DNA from: Alphaproteobacteria bacterium
GTDB taxonomy: Bacteria > Pseudomonadota > Alphaproteobacteria > Micavibrionales > Micavibrionaceae
Length of the DNA: 64,000 nt
Reading direction: 5' to 3'
NCBI GenBank assembly: GCA_024279035.1
Contig: JAJRSA010000028.1
Coordinates: 62,001 to 126,000, forward strand
Part shown: positions 18,254 to 27,615 of the stretch, in pieces
Position numbering within the stretch: the first letter of the stretch is position 1
Layout: every line of letters starts with the position of its first letter
Notes under the pieces: generated by a model
The model's database searches: none
What the model saw: only the letters and a program-made list of their open reading frames with translations
What the model was told of the DNA's origin: nothing
Program-made: the position numbers and the translations under genes

Positions 18254-20116
18254 ATGCTACGCGTTCAATGGTTGATCACAATCTGTGCACTCTTATGTGT
18301 GTATATACCCTATGGGGTCTATGCCGACACACAGCTAAGCACTATTCCTACAGCCCGTATGAATCCGCAAGGCACACTTAGCTTTAAATTAGAAACACTT
18401 GATCCCTTTATACATACGAGCATTGGGGCTCAATTGATGGATTCCCTCTATGTCCAAATCCGTCAAAGCGCCGAGATCTCAAGCCTCCGAGACAGCGCCG
18501 AGCAACTCACTCCAGGTCTTGATTTCAAACTCCGCCTTCAAAAAGAAGGAGATCTACGCCCTGAAATTGCCCTAGGCATGAATAGCGCCCTTGGGCATAG
18601 CCATTTGGCAAGTGAGTATCTAACCTTTTCTAAACGCTACAAATCCTTTGATTTTACAGGCGGGATGGCGTGGGGAAAGCTCGGCGGTGCAGGGCATGTT
18701 AAAAACCCCTTGGGGAAATTCTTTTCTCATTTTAAAAAAGAGCGCCCTCTAAACGATCAAGATGATAACAGCCCTGATCACTGGTTCACGGGCGATGAGA
18801 TCGGATTTTTCGGAGGGCTTTCCTACCAGACTCCATGGACACCCTTCTCTTTAAATCTCGATTGGAGCGCCGACCGCTATGCCATCGAACAAAATCTCGT
18901 CAGCGACTTTAACACGCCCAACCCATGGAGCATCGGTGCAACGCTTCAAGTCATGGACAATGCCTCTTTTCATGGCGCCGTCGTGGGGGGAGAAAAGATT
19001 ATGGGACGCCTTGTTTTTGATCAAAACCTTGCAAAGAGTGAGACCAAAAAAACCACCGAAAGCCTCCCTCACCGTATCCGCAAGGGGGACAAAAAGAATT
19101 ATGTATCTAAATATAGGGGGCTCACAGGCAAACAGATTCTTCTCCCCGAGCGCGCCCTTTACGCCACCCGTAACAGCCCTGCTGAAATGTGGCATGATTT
19201 AGAAACAAAAACCCCTCCGCCTCCCTCCTATTTCAAAACAAACACGCTCTTTAAACCTCTTCAATACAGAGTGAAATTCGAAGAAAAACTCAGCCTCTCT
19301 GAGGAAGACACGACCGTCCTTTTTCGGAGCGCCCTTCTTTTTGACACCGTTACCGAAACCGCCCTAGGCACGCTTGCAGGCTTTGGTCTACGCCTCAATC
19401 TCGATGATAATCTCGACCTCGACACCCCCACACCAAGCACAACGCTCCTGACGCGCAATGATGAGCGCCTCTTTGCCCAAAAACGCTTTGCTGTAGATCG
19501 TGCCTCCCTGTCAAAGAATTATAGCTTCAAAGATGTCCACACAAGTCTGTCAATCGGCTATCTAGAAGAAATGTTTGCAGGGCTGGGCGGAGAAATTCTC
19601 TATCGCCCTTACAAAAAGACCTATGCGCTCGGCCTTGAGGGCTGGCATGTCCATCGCCGTGACCCCACTAGTAATTTCAATCTTAAGCTCTTGGACAACA
19701 GCGATCGGTGGACAGGGCATATCAACACTTACTATGAGCTCCCCAACAAGAATACAACCCTCCACGCCAAAGTCGGGCGCTATCTCGGAGAAGATTTTGG
19801 AGGGACTCTGGCTCTCTCCCATATCTTTCTCAACGGCATTAACCTCACAGGCTCTGTCACAGCCACCAACAAAGACAATCAAGATGTCTTCGGTGGCACA
19901 GATAATGCCCTCTGGGGACTACGCGCCACAATCCCCCTCAAACACAAACGCCTCCCCAAATATCTAAAAAAAGCCTGCTGTGACATAGATTTCAACATCA
20001 CCCCCCTAGCCCGAGACACAGGTCAAACCTTGAAGACACCCTTCCCTCTCTATCAAACAAGTGAGTCTCTGTCGTACCGTCACTTGATACAGAATTGGGA
20101 TGATATTCGAGAGTAG
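18254..20116 (+). CDS. YjbH-domain outer-membrane protein
   Basis: A 620-residue exported protein with a signal peptide ending near residue 24 (YGVYA) and the YjbH N-terminal motif IPTARMNPQGTLSF. A long beta-rich body follows, with many alternating strands (DLRPEIALGMNSALGHSH, GLEGWHVHRRDP, TTLHAKVGRYLGEDFGGTLALSHIFLNGINLTG). YjbH proteins are outer-membrane beta-barrels linked to exopolysaccharide production or export. No other yjb genes are adjacent; the sulfotransferase, gmd and fcl genes in the window show that the cell makes surface glycans. Confidence 0.75.
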   Translation: MLRVQWLITICALLCVYIPYGVYADTQLSTIPTARMNPQGTLSFKLETLDPFIHTSIGAQLMDSLYVQIRQSAEISSLRDSAEQLTPGLDFKLRLQKEGDLRPEIALGMNSALGHSHLASEYLTFSKRYKSFDFTGGMAWGKLGGAGHVKNPLGKFFSHFKKERPLNDQDDNSPDHWFTGDEIGFFGGLSYQTPWTPFSLNLDWSADRYAIEQNLVSDFNTPNPWSIGATLQVMDNASFHGAVVGGEKIMGRLVFDQNLAKSETKKTTESLPHRIRKGDKKNYVSKYRGLTGKQILLPERALYATRNSPAEMWHDLETKTPPPPSYFKTNTLFKPLQYRVKFEEKLSLSEEDTTVLFRSALLFDTVTETALGTLAGFGLRLNLDDNLDLDTPTPSTTLLTRNDERLFAQKRFAVDRASLSKNYSFKDVHTSLSIGYLEEMFAGLGGEILYRPYKKTYALGLEGWHVHRRDPTSNFNLKLLDNSDRWTGHINTYYELPNKNTTLHAKVGRYLGEDFGGTLALSHIFLNGINLTGSVTATNKDNQDVFGGTDNALWGLRATIPLKHKRLPKYLKKACCDIDFNITPLARDTGQTLKTPFPLYQTSESLSYRHLIQNWDDIRE

Positions 20117-20141
20117 AAGTGGAGGTCATAAACCCACCATT

Positions 20142-20256
20142 GTCATCCCCGAGGGCATGCGAAGCATGTCTATCATCGGGGATCTGGTTATGTCAGTCGC
20201 CCTGCGACTGTCTTTATAAATGACGTAGACTGGATACCCGCCTTCGCGGGTATGAC
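20142..20256. repeat. Three-hairpin dispersed repeat, copy 2 (covariant)
   Basis: Same architecture as 162-274, but the stems differ by paired changes: hairpin 2 is cagtcgc-cct-gcgactg and hairpin 3 is atacccgc-cttc-gcgggtat. The stems remain perfectly paired despite three changed base pairs. It lies between the YjbH gene and the next plus-strand gene. Confidence 0.85.
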
Positions 20257-20335
20257 AAAGAGGGTGGAAAGATGTTTCATTCTTTATAATAACCATCATA
20301 CCCTCCTCCCTCAAAAAAATATGTGAAATTTTATC

Positions 20336-21322
20336 TTGCGCATCCTATCAATTATGGTATTAATTTTTCTTCAACAACAAACAAAGGCTTTTCTAATGAT
20401 GGATTTTGGAGCATATACAATTACTCGAAAAAATACAGATGAAGGCACCACAAAATGGACATTTTCGCCTTCTTCTGATTCCGAAATTGATATCACAAAC
20501 ACTATGCAGGCAGCGAAAAGAGAACGGCTCATCCTTCCTCTTTTGAAAAAACATCAGAATGAACTCTCTTTTTCACCCCCTACATTTAAAACCCGTACAA
20601 TACACATAACAGTTAAACCTACAGATCCTTTAGTAACCATTACAACAACAAAAATTCTAGACTCTGCCTATCAAATGAAGATTGTACAAAACCTTGCTTT
20701 TCCAGCAGATGTCGTTGCCATGCAAGATAAATTTACCTCTGTCCACATGGGGAAGGTTTTATCCGAACTTCATACTTTAGAGTTATCAGACACAGAAAAA
20801 GAGACCCTCACCTACACTCCACTGGATGAAAAAAAAGCACAGCTTGAACGCGCCAAAACACATATATTTCAATATATTGAGTCAGATGGTCTTAAAAATA
20901 GCCTCTCTCAAACATTTGAAAATGTGGCCTCACTGCTTGATCATATGGACGGTAAAAAAGTCTTCGTCCATAGTCATTTTGATCCTCGCTCTTTCTCCGT
21001 TGATCAGAATTATGGTTCACCCATCACGCATGTCTTTGGATTTGATCATGCAGGATTGGGAGTCAAAGAGCTCGATTTCCCTGACTTTGTCTTCCGAAAT
21101 GGAAAAAATACACAAGGCTTTTTCACAAGCTATCAAAACAAGGGAGAGGCTCCCAGTCTTCAAAATATGCGGATTATGCACGTTTTCCAAAAATGTGTGA
21201 ACATCCATAAAGATCTCTTTGATCTTGGCTATGATGATCAACAAAAAATGGCAGAGCTCTCTGAAAGACAAGGCTGTATTGATACAGAAATTCAAGAGAT
21301 CAAAAAAGAATACAGCATATAA
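20336..21322 (+). CDS. Hypothetical exported protein
   Basis: A 328-residue protein with a short hydrophobic N-terminus (MRILSIMVLIFLQQQTKA) and no recognised domain. Seen: a long middle helix rich in Lys/Glu, then KKVFVHSHFDPRSFSVDQNYG and THVFGFDHAGLGVKELDFPDF, a histidine/aspartate-containing region that could hold a fold core, and one cysteine near the C-terminus. The start is TTG 20336; an ATG at 20354 would shorten the signal. I do not recognise the family. Confidence 0.6.
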   Translation: MRILSIMVLIFLQQQTKAFLMMDFGAYTITRKNTDEGTTKWTFSPSSDSEIDITNTMQAAKRERLILPLLKKHQNELSFSPPTFKTRTIHITVKPTDPLVTITTTKILDSAYQMKIVQNLAFPADVVAMQDKFTSVHMGKVLSELHTLELSDTEKETLTYTPLDEKKAQLERAKTHIFQYIESDGLKNSLSQTFENVASLLDHMDGKKVFVHSHFDPRSFSVDQNYGSPITHVFGFDHAGLGVKELDFPDFVFRNGKNTQGFFTSYQNKGEAPSLQNMRIMHVFQKCVNIHKDLFDLGYDDQQKMAELSERQGCIDTEIQEIKKEYSI

Positions 21323-21374
21323 ACGGAAAGCTTTGCCTTTTAATGAATATACATAAAATACAACAAAAAAGTAA

Positions 21375-21403
21375 GTGACCTTTAACCTGTATGTTTATAT
21401 ACT
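21375..21403 (+). promoter_or_regulatory. Probable sigma70-type promoter for the pilus-domain/TPR genes
   Basis: GTGACC at 21375-21380 and TATACT at 21398-21403 are separated by 17 bases. The ATG of the downstream gene is at 21451, leaving a leader of about 40 bases. The -35 box matches the consensus at four of six positions and the -10 at five. Confidence 0.5.
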
Positions 21404-21450
21404 GAATGTGTTAGTATGTTCACTATCGACTTATTCTTTGGGATCACATC

Positions 21451-22029
21451 ATGACATATATCTTTAGACTTACCCTCTCCCTGCTTTGCCTCCATTTATC
21501 TTTCCTCGGTATAGCACAGGCTCAAGACCTTATGCCTCCTAAATCCCCTGAAAGCGGAGAGCTAAAGCCCGCCCCTGCAGGAACATTCCCAGATCTACAC
21601 CTAACCCCTGATAAACCAGAGATTTTAAATCTTGAGCGCGATGTCGCCAATATCATTGTCGGGAATACAGACCACCTCACAGTAACCCCCGACAGCGCGC
21701 GTCGCCTTGTCTTGATCCCTCGTCGACCAGGCACTACATTTATGCGCATCTTGGATGAATCTGGTGCCCCCATCATGGAACGCCATGTCATTATTGGCGC
21801 GCCAAAGAAAAAAGATAATTACGTCCGTATTCGACGCTCTTGCATCAACGGAGAAGAAGGCTGTCAGGAATATAGCATGTATTATTGCCCCGATATGTGC
21901 CATAAATTAGGGCTTGTGGAGGAAGATACTCCTGCCCCACAACACGCCACTGAGATTACTTCTTCAGGAGACCCTCAAGCCATTCCCATTGGCTCCGCAG
22001 ACCCCTCCGCCACTCTCACTGTTCAATAA
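21451..22029 (+). CDS. Pilus-assembly N-terminal domain protein (secretin N0-like, exported)
   Basis: 192 residues: a signal peptide ending AQAQ (about 25), then the domain found at the N-terminus of CpaC/RcpA-type pilus secretins (residues 50-118: LNLERDVANIIVGNTDHLTVTPDSARRLVLIPRRPGTTFMRILDESG). The C-terminal 75 residues hold four cysteines (CINGEEGC, YYCPDMC) that could form two disulfides. There is no secretin pore domain, so this is a stand-alone periplasmic protein. It is followed after 12 bases by a TPR lipoprotein, and both resemble accessory genes of tad pilus loci, but no other tad genes are here. Confidence 0.75.
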   Translation: MTYIFRLTLSLLCLHLSFLGIAQAQDLMPPKSPESGELKPAPAGTFPDLHLTPDKPEILNLERDVANIIVGNTDHLTVTPDSARRLVLIPRRPGTTFMRILDESGAPIMERHVIIGAPKKKDNYVRIRRSCINGEEGCQEYSMYYCPDMCHKLGLVEEDTPAPQHATEITSSGDPQAIPIGSADPSATLTVQ

Positions 22030-22041
22030 TAAGGACCTATC

Positions 22042-22737
22042 ATGACCCTTTCTAAAGTTATTCTTCTTGGTGTAAGCTCCTCCCTCCTTGCGCTCTCTGC
22101 CTGTCAAACCGCCAAAAGCCCCGCTGACATGTCAGATCGACAAAGTAAAATTGATCGTGCTTTAGAGCGCGCTGCCAAATCTGCCATGAATGCAGGGCAA
22201 ACAGAGCAAGCCCTGTCTATCCTCGAGAAATCCTATCAGAAAAACCCTCACAACGCAGGAACAGCCACACTCTATGCGCAGGCCTTAAGAAAAAATGAGC
22301 AAAGTGCTCAAGCCGATCTCGTCTTACAATCCTTTGCGAATAAACCCGATGCCTCGCTCGAAACGATTCAAGAATATGCCTCCATCCAATTAGAGACAGG
22401 GACATATGATGTCGCTGAAAAATTTTCTCGTAAAATCATAGACAAAGATACTACATTATCCGAAGCTCACCATACCCTCGCTATCGCGCTCGATGCCCAA
22501 GGCAAGCACGAAGAGGCCGAAAAAAGCTTCCGCACAGCCCTTAATATGTGGGAAGGTGACCCTGTCCCTATCATGAACAATCTTGCCCTCAACCTCGCCT
22601 CCCAAGAACACATCCAAGAAGCCGTCGATATCCTCAAAAAAGCAAAATCAATTGCGCCCAACCGCATTGAGATAGAACGCAACCTACGGATCATTTCCAC
22701 ACTCAACGAAGATCCAAAATCTTTCTATGGGGAGTGA
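22042..22737 (+). CDS. TPR-repeat lipoprotein (TadD-like)
   Basis: 231 residues with a lipobox LSAC (Cys20) giving a lipidated N-terminus, followed by tandem tetratricopeptide repeats (residues about 35-215, for example EALSILEKSYQKNP-type, AEKFSRKIIDKDTTLSEAHHTLAIAL, AEKSFRTALNMWEGDPVPIMNNLA). AAGGA precedes the ATG. TadD-type TPR lipoproteins support assembly of Flp/Tad pilus machines. The upstream pilus-domain gene favours that role, although the full tad cluster is absent and a more general scaffold function is possible. Confidence 0.78.
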   Translation: MTLSKVILLGVSSSLLALSACQTAKSPADMSDRQSKIDRALERAAKSAMNAGQTEQALSILEKSYQKNPHNAGTATLYAQALRKNEQSAQADLVLQSFANKPDASLETIQEYASIQLETGTYDVAEKFSRKIIDKDTTLSEAHHTLAIALDAQGKHEEAEKSFRTALNMWEGDPVPIMNNLALNLASQEHIQEAVDILKKAKSIAPNRIEIERNLRIISTLNEDPKSFYGE

Positions 22738-22793
22738 GACCTTTTCTGACAACCCCTACTGGACTACATAAAAATAAAGGCTGATCAAAAATA

Positions 22794-22961
22794 ATGTCTT
22801 ATTTGGGAATTCTCCTCTTCTTTGCTTTTTTTTGCGCTTTTATACGGCTGTTTTTGAAAGTTAAAATCTATTCTTCTTGGGGTCATGCTTGGCTTCTTCA
22901 GACACATGCTCTGATTGAAAAATATCTCTTAAAGCAGGAAAAGAACAGAGACGAAACATGA
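22794..22961 (+). CDS. Small membrane protein (55 aa) overlapping the diguanylate cyclase start
   Basis: A short ORF with one membrane helix (YLGILLFFAFFCAFIRLFL), followed by a basic and aromatic tail (WGHAWLLQTHALIEKYLLKQEKNRDET). Its TGA stop overlaps the ATG of the GGDEF gene as ATGA, a typical translational-coupling arrangement. It may be a partner or leader of the cyclase. No strong Shine-Dalgarno sequence is seen, and the family is unknown. Confidence 0.5.
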   Translation: MSYLGILLFFAFFCAFIRLFLKVKIYSSWGHAWLLQTHALIEKYLLKQEKNRDET

Positions 22962-24025
22962 AAAAAAATATCTTCAAAGATCTCTTTAAGCTAGACAATA
23001 AATCTCTAGAAATAGAACTTATGCGTTTATGGGCTGTACAGATATATGTGTTATTAAACATGATTATTATCCATTTTTATACAGATACAACTCTGCTGGG
23101 TGTAAGAGGCCTTATTTTAATTCTTAGCTTAAATATTCCTATTATCTTTCTCCCTCAGAAAACAAAGGAAAACCGTGTTGTATTCATTTACGCCTCCCTC
23201 ATTATTCTGACATTATCATGTCTGTGGTATATATTTGGTAATAATGGGCTCTCTTCTCCAATGGCCTCTTTTATGCTTGCTGTCCCCGGAATAGCCCTCT
23301 ATTTTCTTGGTAAAAAACATGCCTTTATTTGGTTAGGTATTATCATTTTTCTTTACATCTTTATAACATTTGGTGGGCAAATTTTAGTGAACAACACGTT
23401 TACTTTCCCAGAGGTACGTAGAGACCTAGAATCCATAGAAGAATTAATGATAAGCTTTCTCATGCTTTTTGTGACGTGTTATATATTTTATACAATCAAA
23501 GATATCAAACAAAAGCTCTCTAATATAGCACTCCATGATCAACTCACGGGTATTTTAAACCGCAATGGTATTCGAGCTTTTGTCGATTACGAACAAAGAA
23601 AATTCAAACGTAATAAAAAACCCTTTTCAGTGATGATCCTCGACATAGATTATTTCAAAAAAATAAATGATACTTACGGTCATGATGTGGGAGATATTGT
23701 GATTGCCAAAGTAGGGCAAATTTTAAAAGACAGTCTTCGAGACTCCGATAGTACCGCACGATGGGGGGGAGAAGAATTTTTAATCTTATTACCAGAAACA
23801 AATCTAGAATTTGCAATTGAGCGTGCAGAAAAAGTCCGCAAATCCATAGAATCTTTTCGTTTTAATGCAAAAAACATGGATAAAAACTTTAACATCACCG
23901 TTAGCATTGGTGTATCTGGTCTTGATGGACATGAAGATGACCTTAATTTTGATGAACTCCTTAGCCAAGCAGATAAAGGACTTTACAAGGCTAAAAATAG
24001 CGGGCGAAATCAGGTTTGTGGATGA
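22958..24025 (+). CDS. Membrane-bound diguanylate cyclase (GGDEF)
   Basis: This enzyme makes cyclic di-GMP from two GTP. The 355-residue protein has six predicted membrane helices between residues 25 and 181, then a GGDEF domain from about 190. The active-site loop is GGEEF (270-274), the inhibitory I-site RxxD is Arg261-Asp264, and the LDIDYFKKINDTYGHDVGD metal-binding region is intact, so it should be active and feedback-inhibited. The membrane part does not match a sensor family I can name. Its start is coupled to the 55-residue ORF upstream. It converges on sucA. Confidence 0.92.
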   Translation: MKKNIFKDLFKLDNKSLEIELMRLWAVQIYVLLNMIIIHFYTDTTLLGVRGLILILSLNIPIIFLPQKTKENRVVFIYASLIILTLSCLWYIFGNNGLSSPMASFMLAVPGIALYFLGKKHAFIWLGIIIFLYIFITFGGQILVNNTFTFPEVRRDLESIEELMISFLMLFVTCYIFYTIKDIKQKLSNIALHDQLTGILNRNGIRAFVDYEQRKFKRNKKPFSVMILDIDYFKKINDTYGHDVGDIVIAKVGQILKDSLRDSDSTARWGGEEFLILLPETNLEFAIERAEKVRKSIESFRFNAKNMDKNFNITVSIGVSGLDGHEDDLNFDELLSQADKGLYKAKNSGRNQVCG

Positions 24026-24065
24026 AAGCAATAAGAATGCAGGGTTCTTTATTTTAAGGTCACCT

Positions 24066-26963
24066 CTAACTCAACGCCTCATCCACTAATGCCTTTTGTT
24101 CCATTTGGTGTGTTTTCATCAAGCCTGTAGCAGGGGCAGCAGCAGGGAGTCTGCCAACATAGCGCATACGGGTATTTTTGAGTTTGGCGGCGTTTAGGAC
24201 ATCTTCTACGAGAGGATCAACAAAGCTCCAATAGCCTTGGTTTTTAGGTTCTTCCTGACACCAGATAAAGTCTGCATTTGTGTAGGATTTTAGATCCTCA
24301 ACCAAGCTGTTATGTGGGAAAGGGTAGAGCTGTTCCAAACGGAAAATCTCAATGTCTTTCAGTCCACGCTTCTCACGTTCTTCATAAAGATCATAATATA
24401 CTTTTCCAGAGCAGAGAATCACGCGCTTAATCTTGGATGGGGCTTTTAAATCTTCTTTGGCGTCATCCCAGAGCACACGATGAAACGTGCTTTTTCCTGT
24501 CAAATCACTGACCAAAGATACAGCCAATTTATGACGCAAGAGAGATTTGGGCGTCATAATGATCAATGGCTTTCTAAAATCTCTGTGCATTTGACGACGA
24601 AGAGCATGGAAATAACTCGCGGGAGTGGTGAGATTACACACCTGCATATTATCCTCCGCACACATCTGAAGAAAGCGTTCTGGACGCGCCGAGGAATGCT
24701 CTGGCCCCTGCCCTTCCATCCCATGGGGAAGGAGCATCACAAGCCCTGACATCCGCAACCATTTGGTCTCGGAGGAGGCAATAAACTGATCAATGATCAC
24801 TTGCGCTCCATTCACAAAATCTCCAAATTGCGCCTCCCACACTGTGAGTGTCTTCGGATCAGCCATACTATACCCATACTCAAAGCCCAAAACAGCAAAT
24901 TCAGAGAGCGGGCTATCATGTGCCACAAATTGAGGTTGATTGTCTCGGATATTCTTCAAAGGTGTATAGCGTTCTCCTGTCACTTGATCATACAACGAGG
25001 CATGACGGTGAGAGAATGTTCCTCGCCCCACATCTTGCCCCGATAAGCGTATAGGAAAGCCTTCATCAATCAGCGTTCCAAAGGCCAAAGCCTCGCCTGT
25101 TCCCCAATCAATGCCTTCTCCTGTTGCCAGCATTTTTTGCTTCGCTTTCATCTGACGAACAATCTTTGAGTTCAGATTAAAACTCTCGGGAACAGAGGTG
25201 ATGGCCTTTCCAACCCGTTGTAAATCTTTATCTTTAACATATGTTTCCCCTCGACGGGCTTCTCCATGCGCCACACGCAACCCTGACCATGCGCCTTCTA
25301 AAAAGTCGGCTTTGTTCGGCTTATAGGTTTTTGTGGCCTCAAAGGCCTCTTCCAGATAGCGCGTGAAATCAGCTTTCATGGCCTCTGACTCCTCGGGAGT
25401 AATCACACTTTCAGAAATCAATTGCTGTGCATATTGAGATCGTGTTGTCTCATGTGTTTTGATCTTTTTATACATCAAAGGCTGTGTGAAGGAGGGTTCA
25501 TCGCCTTCATTGTGCCCATGACGGCGGTAACAGAACATATCAATCACAACATCTTTTTTGAATTTTTGACGAAATTCTGTGGCAATACGCGCCACATGCA
25601 CAACGGCTTCGGGATCATCTCCATTGACATGAAAAATAGGGGCGGCTAACATTTTTGCCACATCTGTACAATAGGGCCCTGAGCGCCCATATTGAGGCAT
25701 GGTTGTAAATCCGATTTGGTTGTTAATGACAATGTGAATGGTTCCACCGACGCGATAGCCATGAAGCTCCGAGATCATCAAGGTCTCAGGGACAACGCCT
25801 TGCCCTGCAAAGGCCGCATCCCCATGCAATAAAAGAGGCATCACCTGCTCGGAGGTATAATCCTTCCGTTGTTCTTGCTTCGCTCGCACTTTCCCCACCA
25901 CGACAGGATTAACACACTCCAGATGAGAGGGATTAGAGGTCAATGATAAATGAATCACATTCCCATCAAAATCCCGATCACTCGACGTTCCAATATGATA
26001 TTTAACATCTCCCGAGCCTTGCACATCTTGAGGATTAGAGGGATTGCCTTGAAATTCAGAAAATAGAGACGTAAAGGATTTCCCCATTATATTGGTCAAC
26101 ACATTCAATCGCCCCCTATGCGCCATGCCTAAAACGATCTCTTGCAGGCCTAATTGACCTCCCCGTTTCATAATTTGCTCAATCGCAGGAATAAGAGATT
26201 CCCCTCCATCTAAACCGAAACGCTTCGTTCCGACGTATTTTGTGTGCAGAAAATTCTCTGAGGTCTCTGCCGCCGTCAAGCGCTGAAGAATTGCGCGCTT
26301 CCCCGCATCTGTGAACTCTGTATGATTATGAGGTGCTTCAATTCGTCCTTGAATCCATGATTTTTCTTCAGGATCTGTGAGATGCATAAACTCAACCCCA
26401 ATATGTCCACAATAAGTCCGTTGCAACACCACTATAATGTCTCTTAAAAGAGGCGTATCCAACCCCAAAGCCCCATCAACAAAAATAGGCCGATCATAAT
26501 CAGACTCTGAAAACCCGTAATGCTCTGGGGAAAGGTCAGCGTAACGCGCCTTCTCTTTGAGCACCAAAGGATCAAGATCAGCCATTAAATGCCCCCGCAC
26601 CCGATACGCACGGATCATTCTGAGAGCCTGAATAGAGTCTTTGGCCATACGGCGCATAGCCTCGTCACTGAACTCTCCATGAGAGGTTTGAGAGACCTGA
26701 GAGGAGGGGGAAGACTCTCTCTTTGGCGCAGAAGACACCTGCCCAAAGCCACGACGTGCTTTTTGATTCTCATTAGGCGTCCAACTCGCGCCATTCATCT
26801 CTTTCAAAAGAGACGCCTCGTCATCTTGCAAATCTTCAAAAAAGCCCTGCCAGCTCGCATCTACTGTCGTGGAATTCACACAATATTGAGCATAAAGATG
26901 GGCCACATATTCGGCATTAATCCCTGAGAGAAAAGAATATTTTTGGTCAAGAGGCGCAGTCAT
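24066..26963 (-). CDS. sucA: 2-oxoglutarate dehydrogenase E1 component
   Basis: The thiamine-diphosphate-dependent decarboxylase of the TCA cycle, 965 residues, full length. Seen: the N-terminal SFLSGINAEYVAHLYAQYCVN segment that binds E2, the active-site HGDAAFAGQGVVPETLMISELHGYRVGGTIHIVINNQIGFTT region with the GD...NN thiamine motif, and the C-terminal transketolase-like domain. AAGGAG precedes the ATG. It follows sucC, sucD and two unknown paralogues. Unusually, the E2 gene sucB does not follow; the next gene is a convergent diguanylate cyclase. Confidence 0.97.
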   Translation of the reverse strand: MTAPLDQKYSFLSGINAEYVAHLYAQYCVNSTTVDASWQGFFEDLQDDEASLLKEMNGASWTPNENQKARRGFGQVSSAPKRESSPSSQVSQTSHGEFSDEAMRRMAKDSIQALRMIRAYRVRGHLMADLDPLVLKEKARYADLSPEHYGFSESDYDRPIFVDGALGLDTPLLRDIIVVLQRTYCGHIGVEFMHLTDPEEKSWIQGRIEAPHNHTEFTDAGKRAILQRLTAAETSENFLHTKYVGTKRFGLDGGESLIPAIEQIMKRGGQLGLQEIVLGMAHRGRLNVLTNIMGKSFTSLFSEFQGNPSNPQDVQGSGDVKYHIGTSSDRDFDGNVIHLSLTSNPSHLECVNPVVVGKVRAKQEQRKDYTSEQVMPLLLHGDAAFAGQGVVPETLMISELHGYRVGGTIHIVINNQIGFTTMPQYGRSGPYCTDVAKMLAAPIFHVNGDDPEAVVHVARIATEFRQKFKKDVVIDMFCYRRHGHNEGDEPSFTQPLMYKKIKTHETTRSQYAQQLISESVITPEESEAMKADFTRYLEEAFEATKTYKPNKADFLEGAWSGLRVAHGEARRGETYVKDKDLQRVGKAITSVPESFNLNSKIVRQMKAKQKMLATGEGIDWGTGEALAFGTLIDEGFPIRLSGQDVGRGTFSHRHASLYDQVTGERYTPLKNIRDNQPQFVAHDSPLSEFAVLGFEYGYSMADPKTLTVWEAQFGDFVNGAQVIIDQFIASSETKWLRMSGLVMLLPHGMEGQGPEHSSARPERFLQMCAEDNMQVCNLTTPASYFHALRRQMHRDFRKPLIIMTPKSLLRHKLAVSLVSDLTGKSTFHRVLWDDAKEDLKAPSKIKRVILCSGKVYYDLYEEREKRGLKDIEIFRLEQLYPFPHNSLVEDLKSYTNADFIWCQEEPKNQGYWSFVDPLVEDVLNAAKLKNTRMRYVGRLPAAAPATGLMKTHQMEQKALVDEALS

Positions 26964-27078
26964 AGGGGCTCCTTTTTCTTAGTGAACCTTATGGGGTTTA
27001 TCGACGGGTAAAAAATAGTGGTAGAAAAAGGGGACACACACAGAAAATAGAAGAAAAACAACAAATGAATAATTCATC

Positions 27079-27615
27079 TCACTTTTTGGAAACAACGCGC
27101 AATGCGTCAAACAATTCTATGAGCGCCGTATCCTCTGTCGGAGAAATATTTTGAGCGTCATGCATGCCCTTATTTCTTATCTTGAGAAGCACATTTTTTA
27201 TTTTTGAAGAGAATGTTTGAGCAGACTCATCCTCTCCTTCTCTGAAAGCAGTGGCAACACTCCGCCCCGTCTCTTGGAGCGCCATTCTATAGGCTTTTAA
27301 ATCCTCAATCCCCATCTGTGCTTTAATCATTTCCGCCCCTTTAACAGCATGCGCGACAGCCTCTTCTGAGTCTCCCATCCACCGCGCATGGTTACTTGTT
27401 TGGCGTCCTGCTTCTGCGGTTAACTGAGAGATCAAAGGTGTGGTTTTATACTTTTTAGAGAGGCGGTCAAAGACACGCATTAAAACTTTTTCTTCTTCAG
27501 AATCTGCATTGTCTTCTCCATCGTCATCAATATGACTAATCCAGACACCTACTTTATAAAACACACCCACAAGAAAATCCCTATCTTCTGGGACAAATGT
27601 AGAGAGATTACCCAT
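27079..27615 (-). CDS. Hypothetical protein, tandem paralogue B (between sucD and sucA)
   Basis: About 178 residues from ATG 27615; longer in-frame starts would lie inside the upstream gene. The N-terminal part (EDRDFLVGVFYKVGVWISHIDDDGED) and middle part (GRSVATAFREGEDE) match the neighbouring gene at 27608-28264 (EKEMIIRLPYRVGLWVSESDDIGGEE; GQSVAMAYREFDDE), so the two are diverged tandem duplicates. The shared motif is Y-[KR]-V-G-[VL]-W-[VI]-S followed by acidic residues. It is helical, soluble and has no signal peptide. The start overlaps the upstream stop by eight bases (ATGGGTAA), so the pair is translationally coupled. I do not recognise the family. Confidence 0.7.
   Translation of the reverse strand: MGNLSTFVPEDRDFLVGVFYKVGVWISHIDDDGEDNADSEEEKVLMRVFDRLSKKYKTTPLISQLTAEAGRQTSNHARWMGDSEEAVAHAVKGAEMIKAQMGIEDLKAYRMALQETGRSVATAFREGEDESAQTFSSKIKNVLLKIRNKGMHDAQNISPTEDTALIELFDALRVVSKK

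Noticed and set aside
20126-20314. 62-codon minus-strand ORF
   Set aside because: It lies within the three-hairpin repeat (20142-20256) and its translation is the repeat read through, as similar short ORFs at other copies show.
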